A stretch of DNA of 64,000 nt from Exophiala sp. HKRS030. Lineage: Eukaryota; Ascomycota; Eurotiomycetes; Chaetothyriales; Herpotrichiellaceae. The notes beneath the pieces are model-generated. The model had not been told where the DNA came from. It made no database searches and worked only from the letters and a program-made list of their open reading frames with translations. The stretch lies in NCBI GenBank assembly GCA_023897205.1, contig JAHWDD010000016.1, positions 1 to 64,000 on the forward strand. Direction: 5' to 3'. Shown piece by piece: positions 14,260 to 24,897 of this stretch. The translations under genes were made by a program, and so were the position numbers. Within the stretch, counting starts at the first letter, position 1; each line of letters opens with the position of its first letter.

Positions 14260-15156
14260 TCACCGCTTCTCATCGACCGCCTCCAACATCCTCCTGATTT
14301 GTGTCTCGTTGGCCACCTCGGCCAACCTGCCCTCCTTGAGCCTGTCCCACCAGTCGAACAGCATGCCCTCGCAGATCAACCTGAACCAGGGGGTGTACTT
14401 GAGGGCCTTGTCCTTGCCGGTCTTGGTCTCGACGTCCCTGAACATCTGCCTCAGCTCGCCGGGGCCGACCCACCTCGTGTCCCTGACCTCGTTGACGTTG
14501 ACGTCCAAGGTGACGTCGGCCTCGATGAAGAGGATGTAGTCGATCTCGTGCTCCCCCCACTTGCCGTCCGAGGGGGCGAGGTAGTGGATGCGCGTGAGGA
14601 AGTGGAAGCCCTCCACGGGGACCTGCGACGCCGGGATCCCCAGCTCGTGGTTGAGCTTGCGGACGGCGGCCCGCTTGGCCCCTTGGACGTTGCTGACCAG
14701 GTCCCCCTCGCCCGTCTCCGAGGGGTGCGCCAGGGGGTGGGAGCAGCAGGTGTTGGTCCACATGTCTGGGAAGGTGATCTTTTCCGACGCCCGCTGCTGC
14801 AGCAGCAGCTTCTTCGTCCGAGGGTCGAACACGAACGCCGAAAAGGCCCGGTGCAGCAGGCCCCGGTCGATGTTGGTCATGAGGTGGCAGGCCTTCTTGG
14901 AGGCCGACCCCAGGACCCCGTCGTCGTCGTCCAGCACGATGCACACCTCGTCCATGAGCCGGATCTGCTCCTCGTCGTAGCCCGCGAGCAGGTCGTCGTT
15001 GGGCGTCGACGTGGACGGAGAAGTGAGAGAAGGGTCGGGCGTCGCGTTGGGGGCCATGTCGGCACCGATCAGTCGGGTGTGGACGTCGGGGAAGAGGGTG
15101 GTGACATTCTCGCGGGTGATGTTGGTGGTGGCGGCGGTGGCGGTCGTCGTAGCCAT
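14260..15156 (-). CDS. IDI1: Isopentenyl-diphosphate delta-isomerase
   Basis: One exon, 298 residues. It interconverts isopentenyl and dimethylallyl diphosphate, the branch point feeding ergosterol, dolichol and other isoprenoids. The Nudix-type core is complete: the catalytic Cys sits in TNTCCSHP near residue 137, with LLLQQRASEKITFPD before it and the metal/acid region GEHEIDYILF near 205. The N-terminal 70 residues are Thr/Ala/Ser/Asp-rich and variable, and the conserved part starts at DEEQIRLMDEVC. Codon use is strikingly biased. In the segment 14641-14700, 19 of 20 codons end in G or C, so long open frames appear on the opposite strand and in other frames. These are by-products of base composition. 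Strong bias may reflect high expression. Confidence 0.97.
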   Translation of the reverse strand: MATTTATAATTNITRENVTTLFPDVHTRLIGADMAPNATPDPSLTSPSTSTPNDDLLAGYDEEQIRLMDEVCIVLDDDDGVLGSASKKACHLMTNIDRGLLHRAFSAFVFDPRTKKLLLQQRASEKITFPDMWTNTCCSHPLAHPSETGEGDLVSNVQGAKRAAVRKLNHELGIPASQVPVEGFHFLTRIHYLAPSDGKWGEHEIDYILFIEADVTLDVNVNEVRDTRWVGPGELRQMFRDVETKTGKDKALKYTPWFRLICEGMLFDWWDRLKEGRLAEVANETQIRRMLEAVDEKR

Positions 15157-15828
15157 TTTTGTGGCTGCTGCAACAAGTCTATGAACGAAGGTTGTGTGTC
15201 GGTCGAGGACGCCTAGCAGCTGAACAAGTAGAGGGCAAAAGGGAAAAGAGTGGGCGGTGAAGTAGAGATAGGTTTATCAGACGATCCAAAGTACGGAGTA
15301 GTTCAGTTTATCAACTGCGACAAACTCCTGCTCCGACACGGAAATATTTTGTCCCCCACAAGAACCCCCCCAGTCACGTGCCAGGGGTACAACACTCTTG
15401 TCGGCTACACTGCATCCCGTGTGGGTCGACCAGACTGCGGCTTGTACGATGCTGGTCTATCGGGTAAGATGACTTCTTTTATCTTTACTCCATTATGCCT
15501 ACTATGTACTCCGTACATACACCTCAACTACTAATATAGACTAAGACAAGTGATAATGGAGGCTCAGAACTGCCCCGTAACCCCAGCCATCACCACCACC
15601 TCCTATTGTAGCACCTAGAACCCTGACCACCCAATCGAATATTCAGAGCGTGATGAATGTAGATGTCCTAAATCTCAGTGCATGCAAGCCTTAGGAATAT
15701 CAATTCTTCATGAGTACATGTTGTATCAAAAATCACAAACTCCATACTGCTCGCTAAGCTCTGATTTTCGTAACAATTGTCCTGGATTGCTCCAGCCAAC
15801 TCTATCCCAGCCTGCAAAGGTAATCCAC
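15157..15828. other. Intergenic, IDI1 5' flank and KCS1 3' flank
   Basis: The 672 bases lie between two leftward genes. TACGGAGTA copies occur at 15292 and 15507, in the probable IDI1 upstream region. No supported coding sequence is present. Confidence 0.6.
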
Positions 15829-18800
15829 CTATACACTGACCTCGCCCTCTTCGTCGGCCACCTCGGCGCTCGAAGTAGAGAGTTCTTTCGTAAACTCATT
15901 CGTGTCAGTTGTCAATTCCTCCCTGCCACTAGTCTCTTTGACATCATGGTTCTTGATGTCACTGAGAATTCGTTCAAAGTAAGCTTTCAGAGTCCTCAGC
16001 CCTCGCAGGTAGCCGCGATCAATGTCATGTGGATGAGCTGGTGGCGCCTGAGCATTGGGCGGTAATTCATCCTCACCAGTAACGCAATTGGCAAAATCCA
16101 CAATCTTGATATCGATCGGTGGAGGCCATTTCTTGCCTTCTCGTTTCTTCAGCTGTACAATGTCGATGCCATTTCTGGTCGCTTCTTCAGCTTCGCGGGA
16201 CTTATGAGGCTCGGCATCGTACAGCATGAGAAGCGAGCTTGCATAGAACCGGTATCCAGGAAGCCTTCTGACCATGCTTTCGAGCTTGGAAAGTTTGTGC
16301 AGAATGGTTGGGATATGTCGTGCCACACTGCCATAGCTAATTCCATCGTACAGGAATCGTGTGAGTGCTTCTCGAAACTCGCGCCCAGCCTTGAGATCAC
16401 GGCCATAGTATTTGTCTTCGTAAGTTGCCTTTTGTGTCTTTGCATCAAACGTCTGCATTCCACAGATTCTGACACCGAGCTGTTGCGAGGTTGTCATCTT
16501 GCACTTGCGGCGCTGAGACTCCATCTTCTTCTTGGTGGCTTCAACGCCGAATTGTCTAGTTCCCATCTTGAGATCCAGCACACAGGGACGACCCATACCA
16601 CTGGTTAAATCTTCCAAAAGGATGAAATACGCCACCCGATCACCTGAATTTGACGACTGTGCTTCTTTGGGATTGGACGGAACTATGTTGGTTTCGACCT
16701 GTTCTGGGATGTTGTTGAGGCCACCGGCCTGATCGCTTGTCTCATCAGAATAGTCGAAGCCATTCTGATGGCCGGCATTCCGAGAATTCTTACGTTCCTT
16801 GAATGTACCGGCTTTCAGTTCTTGATCCATACTAAACACATCGTTTCCGGTATCTGGGCCGATATCTGTCGAGTAAGCTTCGTCCTCGAAATACTCCAAA
16901 TTGGTGATATTGTCGTTGACCGACTTCCGCCTTCTTCGCAAACCCATACCAGAGTGCCGTCTTTTTACATGAGGAGCCCTGATGTCTCCACTAGAAGCAG
17001 CAGAGAGATCGCTGCCGGTAGTTTTGACCTTTTCAAGCTTGTACTCGTCGTATGCGGATGCCGAAGACGAATACATACCCTCTGTACTTTGGCTAGTCAC
17101 ACTGGATCTGGTGTGAGATGGTGTTAGTAATGGGGGAGTCTTTATGGTCACCTCCGGAAGAGGTCGTCGTGGATGCCCTTCAGAACTTTGTCCGTTCTGT
17201 TGAGGCAATGAACTGACTGAAAGATTGCTTCTGCGACGACTACCGTGGTCACCTTTAAGCCTCGGCATAGTACTGTGGGCGGCTGGATGACGACGAAGGT
17301 ACTGAATGGGAGGTGGCCCAAAAACTTCCCGAAGTATCTTGTCCTTGAGTCCTTCATTGACGGATGTGTTGCCCCAACTGGGGGAGTGTTCTGGCATGGA
17401 TGGCCTGCTTGGGGATCTAATGAGGGATCCATTCTTATGCAATGGCGAATCTGAAATGTCAAAGTCTTTGCTCGGGCGTCGCCCATGGTTAGGGTCGGCG
17501 CTCCTAGGTCGTTCCGGCAACAAAAAGTAGTCTGAAGGGATAATATGCTTATTCTGTTCGAGGATCACCTGGGGAATGCTACCAATTTGTTGCGAGTGGC
17601 TGACAATACGTGGCTGGGTAATTTCTTTGATCGCCTCTGTAGCTAATTGCCCCGTATGTCCTCGGTTTTCTGCAGTAGTGCTCAACTCAGGGCCATTAGC
17701 TCCCGATTTGTCATCGGTTGAGGATTCCGTGGTTGTGCTTTGTTTAGGGCCTTTGGAGAATGTGACATTCAGCACACCGATATACCTAGGAAGAAATTTG
17801 AGCATATCGGGGTGCCTGTGTTCAATTCTTTCGTAAAACTCGTTCTCTCGGTTGTTCAATTGCTTGCAGACAGCACGACGAGAGAACCGAAAGATGGTCG
17901 AGTGGCCGCCAACTTGATGCTTATAGGGCTCAAGTACGACTTTGGCTCTCGTATGAGGTACGCGAGCATCGCTTGCCTTTCTTGACAAAGTGCTTTGTTG
18001 CGTAGGCGTGGTGGAGATGTCCTCTGTCTGACTGGCAGTCGCATATTCGTCTCCAGATTCGAGTTCGGATTCCGAAGCACTGGTAATGGCACTGGTGGGA
18101 GTTTCTTCGACTGGTGAGAGCGTCGGAGAAGGAAGATCTAATTTACCCTCCTCTATAGGCCGATAGTTTCCATGAAAGATCTTGGTGTCATTTTTTGAGA
18201 CTACCGAGATGTCGATATGTTCGGTTCCTCGAGGAACCTCAACTATCTTGTCAGTAGTCATACTTGTGTCTAAACGTGGAGACCTCGCTGCAGCTTTGTT
18301 ACGGGCGGCGACTTCGTCCGGAGAGGTGAAGCGCTCGATCTCCTCCGGTGATGGGCCTGGGTGAGGATAATAGACAGCTGCAGAAATATGCTCTTCTTCA
18401 TCCTCACCAGAACTTGGAGGCTTAACAGCGAGGTCTTTAAGCGATACGTCTGTTTGTGCCAGCTTGGGCGTCTCGTTTGTTTTCTTTCGTCTGTAGGCTC
18501 CCCGAATCTCCTCGAGCAAATTCGAGGGTACATGAGGCTGTTGGGCCAAGTCCTGCTGTCGAAAGTATGGATCATGGTCATGGTGGGTTGATGCGGCCGC
18601 GTTTGAAGCGGGGGGTCCCAGTCGAGAACCTTTCTCAAGAAGTCCTAGATTGGCAGCATCGAAGTACCCTTTCGAGTCCCGCCGTACATACCTCGCGTTG
18701 GCAAAGTCTTGAGCGGCGGCAGGGGTTGTAGGCCGAGAGGTAGACTTTGAATGCTCCCTACTCTCCGTCACCTGACGCCCTAAGTCGCCGAGGGTGGGCG

Positions 18801-19680
18801 AGGGACGCTCAGAATCAGAGCGAGGATCAAAGATGCCCATCATATGGCTTGCCTTTCTGCTACGAGCGGTCCCACTAGTCTCTGGATTCTTGACAGTAGC
18901 CTCAATGCTTTTGTCCACATGTTGTCGGCCACGACTGACGCTGCGCTCAGTGCGCGATGTGTCTTTCATGGCTGACCTCATAGAACCTCCCCTCTCAACA
19001 GAATTGTGGATTGATGTTTCCTGAGATCCAGACTGCTCATGAGAATTGCTCCTGATCTCCTCACTCCTAGAAGTGCGCCCCTCCATAGGCTCAACACTGA
19101 CATGAAATTTCTTGGTCCATGGATTTCCATCTGACGGAAGTCTTCGCAGCCCCTGGAAGGTTCCTGAGGATGGCCGAGTGGTCGGAGGGTGGAGATCTTT
19201 TTCGGTGGGGGAATTGGTCCTTTGAAGCCATTCGATATTCCGGGGAGATTGAGGACGGGCGGTCTTGGAGGTTTCTGGAGGAGAGACGGCGCGGGCAACC
19301 ATTGTCGACATGTTGAAAGGCACCTTCCGTGGTGTAGAAGGCAAGGAGGATCTTGTCAATTCTTCAGCTGGAGAGGAAGGCACGCTCTGGTGTGATACAT
19401 AATGGTCGGCGAATATGCTGTCTCTTTCTGATAACGGCGGCGTCTGTTCGTCAAAGGTGACTGCCCTAGAGATCTTGTATGGCGGGCTTCTGCCATTATT
19501 GTAGGTGGACTTCCCTTTTGTCCCCCGTGAGATGGGTATAGGTTTCGAGCTCGACGAGGGACTGGCAGAGGTTGAAGGGAGACCGGAGTCGTGGCGGAGG
19601 GCACGTCCATTTACCGTCGAGGCTTGCGCGGACGGTCTTCCGGCGGGAGCGCTATTTGACATGGGGAGGACATTTGGCAA
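15829..19680 (-). CDS. KCS1: Inositol hexakisphosphate kinase (Kcs1)
   Basis: A single frame of 1283 residues. The C-terminal 300 residues form the inositol-polyphosphate kinase (IPK) domain. The signature PCVLDLKMGTRQFG (P-x3-D-x-K-x-G) is near residue 1030, a YASSLLMLYD segment follows near 1150, and KIVDFANC near 1190 provides the metal-binding Asp. The long N-terminal part is Ser/Pro/Arg-rich and probably disordered, apart from a conserved block near 580-640 (QVGGHSTIFRFSRRAVCKQL) that belongs to the Kcs1/IP6K family and precedes the first conserved kinase sequence. Kcs1 makes 5-InsP7 from InsP6, affecting phosphate signalling, vacuoles and stress responses. The start is the first ATG. 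Another Met lies at residue 7, so the N-terminus is slightly uncertain. Length and layout match filamentous-fungal orthologs. Confidence 0.94.
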   Translation of the reverse strand: MPNVLPMSNSAPAGRPSAQASTVNGRALRHDSGLPSTSASPSSSSKPIPISRGTKGKSTYNNGRSPPYKISRAVTFDEQTPPLSERDSIFADHYVSHQSVPSSPAEELTRSSLPSTPRKVPFNMSTMVARAVSPPETSKTARPQSPRNIEWLQRTNSPTEKDLHPPTTRPSSGTFQGLRRLPSDGNPWTKKFHVSVEPMEGRTSRSEEIRSNSHEQSGSQETSIHNSVERGGSMRSAMKDTSRTERSVSRGRQHVDKSIEATVKNPETSGTARSRKASHMMGIFDPRSDSERPSPTLGDLGRQVTESREHSKSTSRPTTPAAAQDFANARYVRRDSKGYFDAANLGLLEKGSRLGPPASNAAASTHHDHDPYFRQQDLAQQPHVPSNLLEEIRGAYRRKKTNETPKLAQTDVSLKDLAVKPPSSGEDEEEHISAAVYYPHPGPSPEEIERFTSPDEVAARNKAAARSPRLDTSMTTDKIVEVPRGTEHIDISVVSKNDTKIFHGNYRPIEEGKLDLPSPTLSPVEETPTSAITSASESELESGDEYATASQTEDISTTPTQQSTLSRKASDARVPHTRAKVVLEPYKHQVGGHSTIFRFSRRAVCKQLNNRENEFYERIEHRHPDMLKFLPRYIGVLNVTFSKGPKQSTTTESSTDDKSGANGPELSTTAENRGHTGQLATEAIKEITQPRIVSHSQQIGSIPQVILEQNKHIIPSDYFLLPERPRSADPNHGRRPSKDFDISDSPLHKNGSLIRSPSRPSMPEHSPSWGNTSVNEGLKDKILREVFGPPPIQYLRRHPAAHSTMPRLKGDHGSRRRSNLSVSSLPQQNGQSSEGHPRRPLPEVTIKTPPLLTPSHTRSSVTSQSTEGMYSSSASAYDEYKLEKVKTTGSDLSAASSGDIRAPHVKRRHSGMGLRRRRKSVNDNITNLEYFEDEAYSTDIGPDTGNDVFSMDQELKAGTFKERKNSRNAGHQNGFDYSDETSDQAGGLNNIPEQVETNIVPSNPKEAQSSNSGDRVAYFILLEDLTSGMGRPCVLDLKMGTRQFGVEATKKKMESQRRKCKMTTSQQLGVRICGMQTFDAKTQKATYEDKYYGRDLKAGREFREALTRFLYDGISYGSVARHIPTILHKLSKLESMVRRLPGYRFYASSLLMLYDAEPHKSREAEEATRNGIDIVQLKKREGKKWPPPIDIKIVDFANCVTGEDELPPNAQAPPAHPHDIDRGYLRGLRTLKAYFERILSDIKNHDVKETSGREELTTDTNEFTKELSTSSAEVADEEGEVSV

Positions 19681-20867
19681 GCCGTCGAGAGGTAAGGGTA
19701 TTGCAGGCGTGTGGCGACGATTCGCTTAGAGTGGTCGACGGGGGGTGGAAGGGGGCATGCGGCAGGGCAGGAGAGAAGGCAAGACAGCGTTGCAAGATGC
19801 AACGTGTCGCAGACAAGGGTCGAAGGAAATCCAAGGCCCGGAGAGGCGGTCTAGAGATGGTTGAGGAGGTGGTCGAGAGCAGGATTGAGGCACGTGGAAG
19901 AGCGAGAGGCTCAGTGTCGAGGTGGAGGATGATTTGGTGACGGCGTGTTTTGAATGGCCGATCAACGGTGATGAGCACAGACGTCAGTGGCCGTAGAGAA
20001 ATCCGGTTGTGTTGGTGCTCGGCTCAATAACAAACATGCATTTGGGAGCCTTCGTAAGTCCAGGATTTGTTGAATGTTGACTGGGCCAAAAAGCAAGCGA
20101 GCGATAGATGGAGGGATTGAGAATGATTGAACGAAGCGTAGCGCATTGAGAAGCGAACACAGTTATCGAAGTGGGAGGCGGAAAGAATTCGATTCGATTT
20201 AATTCACCAATTCCACGCCCTCCACCTTTCGCAACAATGACATAAGGGACGCACAAAGCCGACACTCACACACTCTCTCCTCTTGTACCTGTCAACGACG
20301 TCTCTATTTGCATTTGCGACAAACATCGCCAGCAACTGTCATTGCCTTCTCTGGGACCTCTCCATACGACAAGTCCGTGTCCTTACACCGTGATTCCACA
20401 CACGTATGAAATGGACTGACCTCGCCGCTAACATCCGCGGACAGGGTTTGTATTCTCCCTCGTCTATTTTGGACCAATCTCTACACGTCATCCTCGCACG
20501 TTCTTCACATTGCATATGTCTTCAAAACTACCGGGTTACGGATGTCTCTGCCCGCATACACCGCTGTCCATGATCGTCGAGCCACGTCGCCGGCCCGTGA
20601 GGGTGAAGCCGCATCCTTCCTGCACTTCGGGTGCGGACTTGGGTCCAAAGGAACAGAAATGCCCCGTAACAACAATGGTTAGGCACAATCAACAGGGGTA
20701 GCGATGAGCTGAAACACAGAGGGCATCAAGATTGTACAGAAAGATGACAACCATCATTCTACGGATACCTCAAGTCTTGCTGCCATTATCGGCACCGGAA
20801 ACTTTGATCGACGGACACCGCAACTTGGTCTTTTGCATCCACATTGGATCCCCTCAATGCCCAACAG
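19681..20867. other. KCS1 upstream region and downstream flank of the SDR gene
   Basis: This stretch of 1187 bases has no supported gene. The first few hundred bases are the KCS1 promoter and leader, and the short frames there are not conserved-looking. About 20280-20560 is CT-rich on the plus strand. Confidence 0.55.
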
Positions 20868-21920
20868 TTACACGGAGAATTCCTGGCCTACCAGGCTCTC
20901 GCTTAAAGCCCACAGTCTTTCCGCATTTTCGGCTGTTCGTGCCCATGCTTCTGCTGGGTAAAATTGACAGTCATTCAGGTACAGATTGTCGCCTTCAGGA
21001 GTTGGCGCTGGCAGATGGGGATCCAATGCTGCTACCAGTGTTGTGGACGAACCCTGCTCGAGGGTTTTGAATTCGACGCCAGCCGCTTTCTGAGCCTCAA
21101 CAAGTGCTTGGACGAACGCATCCTCAGTGTGTCTCCATAGCTCGGTATTAATTCCTCCCGGGTGCAAAGCATATGACTTGATGCCATATCGCTTGAATAA
21201 TCGATTGGAAAGTTCCAACGAGAACAGAACATTGGCTGTCTTGGACTGTCCATATGCGACCACTGGGTTGTAGATGCCATCTGTTCCGAGGCCGTAAGCT
21301 CCCATGACTGCCAAATTTGCACGTTCATTTTCCGGGAGCTTTTTCTGCTCTTTGGTGAAATTAGCGTCTGAGAATCTAACAGGTGAGAACCTGTGGCCGT
21401 CTGATGATAAGTTGATGACTCTCACAGCGCCGGCTGGAGAGTGGCTCGCCGCTGCAATAAGTTTCGGGAGGATCAGGTTGACAAACAGGAAGTGGCCTAC
21501 GTGATTGGTGGCAAATTGCATCTCGATATTGTCAGGGCTTTGTTGGTGGTCTTGAATCCACATCACACCGGCATTGCAGATGACGATATCGACTTCCGGA
21601 ATGTCTTTGGAACTGTTGATCTGAAGTGCTGCATTTTTCACCGATGTCAGGCTGGAGAGATCCAATTCGAGGTATCTACAGTCGACTGCAGGATAAGCAG
21701 ACGATATGTGGTCTATGACTGCTTGTACCTTGCTCTGCGTTCTTCCGGCGAGAATCAAGCGCGCAGGTTCGTGAGCGGCGAGCGCCTCTGCCGTGCTCTG
21801 ACCGAGGCCATTAGGCGAGACGCCCGTTATCAGAATGGTCTTGTTGGCAATTTGCTTCGGGAACTTTGCAGCGACTTCTGATGCGTTGGTGAACTTGTTG
21901 AACTCTTGATATGTTGCCAT
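20868..21920 (-). CDS. Short-chain dehydrogenase/reductase, WWOX/retinol-dehydrogenase-like
   Basis: One exon of 350 residues. The Rossmann cofactor motif is TGVSPNGLG near residue 33 (TGxxxGxG type). The family NAG motif is in ICNAGVMW near 115, the Ser region is VINLSSDGHR near 168, and the catalytic pair is in VVAYGQSKTANVLF (YxxxK) near 220. The ArgLeu-containing GRTQSK after strand 2 favours NADP(H). The length and the insert before the active Tyr resemble the retinol-dehydrogenase/WW-domain-oxidoreductase group. The substrate cannot be inferred. There is no signal peptide or clear membrane anchor. It is transcribed divergently from the AT-hook gene. The family is certain, the function unknown. 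Confidence 0.9.
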   Translation of the reverse strand: MATYQEFNKFTNASEVAAKFPKQIANKTILITGVSPNGLGQSTAEALAAHEPARLILAGRTQSKVQAVIDHISSAYPAVDCRYLELDLSSLTSVKNAALQINSSKDIPEVDIVICNAGVMWIQDHQQSPDNIEMQFATNHVGHFLFVNLILPKLIAAASHSPAGAVRVINLSSDGHRFSPVRFSDANFTKEQKKLPENERANLAVMGAYGLGTDGIYNPVVAYGQSKTANVLFSLELSNRLFKRYGIKSYALHPGGINTELWRHTEDAFVQALVEAQKAAGVEFKTLEQGSSTTLVAALDPHLPAPTPEGDNLYLNDCQFYPAEAWARTAENAERLWALSESLVGQEFSV

Positions 21921-22566
21921 GGCTTATTTCTTTTCTTACTCCCAAACGTCGTCTTGGAGGAGTAGTTTCTGTGAGTGGTACGGCATCGTGTTCTCAGAGA
22001 GTGCTTCCTAGGCTCTTATACTTTTTTTACGGGATGTTTCTGACGCATAATACGGGCTTCGATCAGCTAGCAATCATAGTGCTTGAGGATTGATGTTGCA
22101 ACAATCGGCTCTAACACGGATCTATGGGATTATTGTATGAGAATGCATGCATGGTGCAGCCTTAATGGACCTTCAGTTTTGAATCGGGCCAATGATGTCT
22201 GGAGAGGCTGAGCACACAAAGAAGTGTCAGCGTGCTGCATCGTGTCCCCCACTTATTTTTCTCATAGTATGACCTGCAGGTCGGAGGTGTTTAACTCCAT
22301 ATGCATGAGCAGGAGACAAATCCTACCCGATACAATTCATCCGAAGAATAATAGTAAAACTACCAGTGAGACCTTGTACAGATACCACCGAACTCGCGTG
22401 CCCTGGGCGGTGGTGACAGCCCTGCTGAAGCAAAAGAAGGACACGTGATTTGGCGCTCAAGCGCGTCACTGGACAAACGCGTTTCCTTCTACCAACACAA
22501 TGTTCCCTACCACGTTCATATGAATTATGGCATAGACTTGCCACGGCTCAGGCGAGACCTTAACGA
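21921..22566. other. Divergent promoter, SDR gene and AT-hook gene
   Basis: The 646-base spacer holds no supported gene. It should contain both promoters. Confidence 0.6.
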
Positions 22567-24897
22567 ATGCCTGCCGAGATAGCGGATTCGGACGCTGAGT
22601 CCGACTTCAATTCGCCGTTCAAGAAGACAGTGGCGATGGAGGCCGTGGCAGGTTTCGATGGTGTTGCACACCCAAGTCAGGTCTCATTATCACACTATGA
22701 CTTCGATCAATTCCTGGAACCCACACAACGGCTTTCCTCCCTTTCGCCAGGTCATGGCCATGGTGCGCCTACTGCCAGTGAGTTATTAGCAGGCTTGCCC
22801 AGTGAGAGCTCTCCGATGCGGGCGGGCCGAGAGCCAGACTCTTCTCTCGTCCAGGGTAAGAAGAGGGCGTATAGCGACATCCGTGGCCACACCGAGGCTG
22901 TATTCCACGAGCCTTCTCTGAAATCATCAAGCTCGAAACGCACAAAAACCTATGCGCACACTTCAAAGTCTAGAGGCATTTTACAAGATATTGATTTGTT
23001 CGCTCCTCAAGCCGACCAAAATTCGGGAGAAATCCACCCCTCAGACTCTGATCGGGTGACATCTGCGTTGAACGTTGACCTCTCCATACCGACTGCTCCC
23101 CCGAATGGGACCATTAGGCTATTGGGAGAGTCTTTGACAGGCTCAACGCATCGTCTTTCAACCTCTGTGGCCTCGATGGGCCAGTACGAGTCTATCAATT
23201 TGGATTTTCGAGGTTCGGGACAGGGGATAAATGTCACTACCAACCCGTTTGGTTCACTAAGTCAGATTTCAAGCCGGGAGCTCCAACTTCCCGATGATAC
23301 TGATTCTCCTGATGGATCGTTCAGGGGCGCTGAGCACCATTCTCAGTTGAATCAACATGACCTTGAAATCCCTACCAATGTCGACGAGCGAAATTCGCTG
23401 CATCAGCTGGCCTCCATCAAGCCACACCGGATTACGCAAAGCGATGGTCCGATGGCCGATGTCGTTGAAGAAGTGCTACAGACGGAAGAGAGGAGTACAG
23501 AGGCAGCGGCAACAATGGCACATTCTGAGATTCATACGTCTGTCGTTGAAAAGCCTCCTCCTAAGAAGCGCGGACGAAAACCCAAACACACCACGCCCTT
23601 CCCTGCTATCGAGGATGATGTGGACGAACTCTCAATGCATGAGCTGCCGCCTGTAAATCGGTCTCGGCAGGGTACTGTTGACTCTGTATACTCCCAAGCT
23701 TCTCAGGCATCGACAGGGAAGACGTCGACACGGAAACGCACGAGGAGGGTATCAAAACAAGTTGGCGATGTAACAAAACAACCAAAACTGTCAAGCGAAC
23801 CATCACCGGCCAAAGAACTAAGCAGCGAACTGATTCTCGGCGACGAAGTACTCATTGGCCTGCCCAAAGAGCAGTATAAGCCTCGCCCCAGTCGATCTCG
23901 TTCCAAAAAAGTAGCAGATGCCGACGATGCTGATGTGCAGTCTCTTGAGCAACAGACCTCTGCCAAGAGCAAGATGGCGGATTTTGAAGATCCAAAAGAA
24001 CATGAGCCTCCTGTCACCTCTACGAAAACAAGCACCAAAAAGGGACGAAAAAGCAAAGTGAAACGTGCAAAGACATCTGCCGCAGCCTTACTCAAACGTG
24101 GCGAACCCATGCTCAGTGAGGGTGAAGATGATGTGGTGTGGATGGACACAAAGCCTGCCCCAGTCAAACTGGATTTACCGCCGGATTTGAAAGTGCTCAA
24201 GAAAGAGGGTGATGATTCTGGGGAAGATGCTGATACCGTCAAAGTCTCCCACAAGGAAGGACCACAGGAAGATGTCAAAGGGGGTAAGGTGTCGGTAGAG
24301 ATTCCAGTAGACGCTCCAGCGGAGACTCCCGTGGCTGTGGTGGTTCCTAAGAAACGTGGTCGAAAACCGAAGAAGACCACGGCAGTCTCCGAAATCAGTG
24401 TTGTCGAGGAACAGGATGAGCAGTTTGACAAGCCACGACCGGCACTGGCAGAGAAATCTTCAAATGTGCCCGGTAATCCTCAACAGAAGGCCATGGATGA
24501 CGACGACCCGAAAGCCCCGACTGTATCGCCTCTGTCCTCTCCTGAACCTGAAGTGGCGCCGCCGAAACACTCAGAGCAGACCCCGAAAAAAGCCGCTCCG
24601 GTATTGGTCTCACCTTCCAAAGATACCCCAGAGAAACCTCTTGCGACGCACTCACCTATAAAGCCGACGCTCCTCTCGGATGGAAAGAAGACCATCTACC
24701 GTATCGGCCTTTCACGACGACAGAATATCCCCAGCCTCCTTCGCAAGGTTCAACGAGACAAGCCTCCACCGAAGATTGTCGTTCGCAAAGAGAAGGAGAA
24801 CAAGAAGAAAAAGAATGATTGTTCCGACGACGAAGGTGCTGGTGATCGGGATGAAATGAGAGGCGCTGATGGTATGTTGGTCGAATGGGACTTCTAA
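22567..24897 (+). CDS. AT-hook nuclear protein of unknown function
   Basis: A single frame of 776 residues, mostly low complexity, acidic and Lys/Pro/Ser-rich. Two classical AT-hooks, both KKRGRKPK, lie near residues 333-340 and 594-601, and a weaker hook-like KKGRKSK is near 490. These bind the minor groove of AT-rich DNA. The N-terminus has an acidic patch (DSDAESDF). The C-terminal 100 residues hold the most structured-looking part, KTIYRIGLSRRQNIPSLLRK near 705, followed by a Lys-rich tract and the terminal sequence LVEWDF. This arrangement suggests a chromatin-associated protein, but I do not recognise a characterised ortholog. The start is the first ATG, and Met24 is an alternative. Confidence 0.82.
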   Translation: MPAEIADSDAESDFNSPFKKTVAMEAVAGFDGVAHPSQVSLSHYDFDQFLEPTQRLSSLSPGHGHGAPTASELLAGLPSESSPMRAGREPDSSLVQGKKRAYSDIRGHTEAVFHEPSLKSSSSKRTKTYAHTSKSRGILQDIDLFAPQADQNSGEIHPSDSDRVTSALNVDLSIPTAPPNGTIRLLGESLTGSTHRLSTSVASMGQYESINLDFRGSGQGINVTTNPFGSLSQISSRELQLPDDTDSPDGSFRGAEHHSQLNQHDLEIPTNVDERNSLHQLASIKPHRITQSDGPMADVVEEVLQTEERSTEAAATMAHSEIHTSVVEKPPPKKRGRKPKHTTPFPAIEDDVDELSMHELPPVNRSRQGTVDSVYSQASQASTGKTSTRKRTRRVSKQVGDVTKQPKLSSEPSPAKELSSELILGDEVLIGLPKEQYKPRPSRSRSKKVADADDADVQSLEQQTSAKSKMADFEDPKEHEPPVTSTKTSTKKGRKSKVKRAKTSAAALLKRGEPMLSEGEDDVVWMDTKPAPVKLDLPPDLKVLKKEGDDSGEDADTVKVSHKEGPQEDVKGGKVSVEIPVDAPAETPVAVVVPKKRGRKPKKTTAVSEISVVEEQDEQFDKPRPALAEKSSNVPGNPQQKAMDDDDPKAPTVSPLSSPEPEVAPPKHSEQTPKKAAPVLVSPSKDTPEKPLATHSPIKPTLLSDGKKTIYRIGLSRRQNIPSLLRKVQRDKPPPKIVVRKEKENKKKKNDCSDDEGAGDRDEMRGADGMLVEWDF

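Noticed and set aside
14299..15216. 305-codon open frame on the plus strand opposite IDI1
   Set aside because: It exists because IDI1 codons nearly all end in G or C; the product is a Val/Gly/Asp/Arg-rich sequence without a domain, and IDI1 itself is unmistakable.
23703..24431. 242-codon minus-strand frame inside the AT-hook gene
   Set aside because: Ser/Thr/Leu-rich antisense of Lys/Glu/Asp-rich coding sequence; the sense gene has clear AT-hooks.
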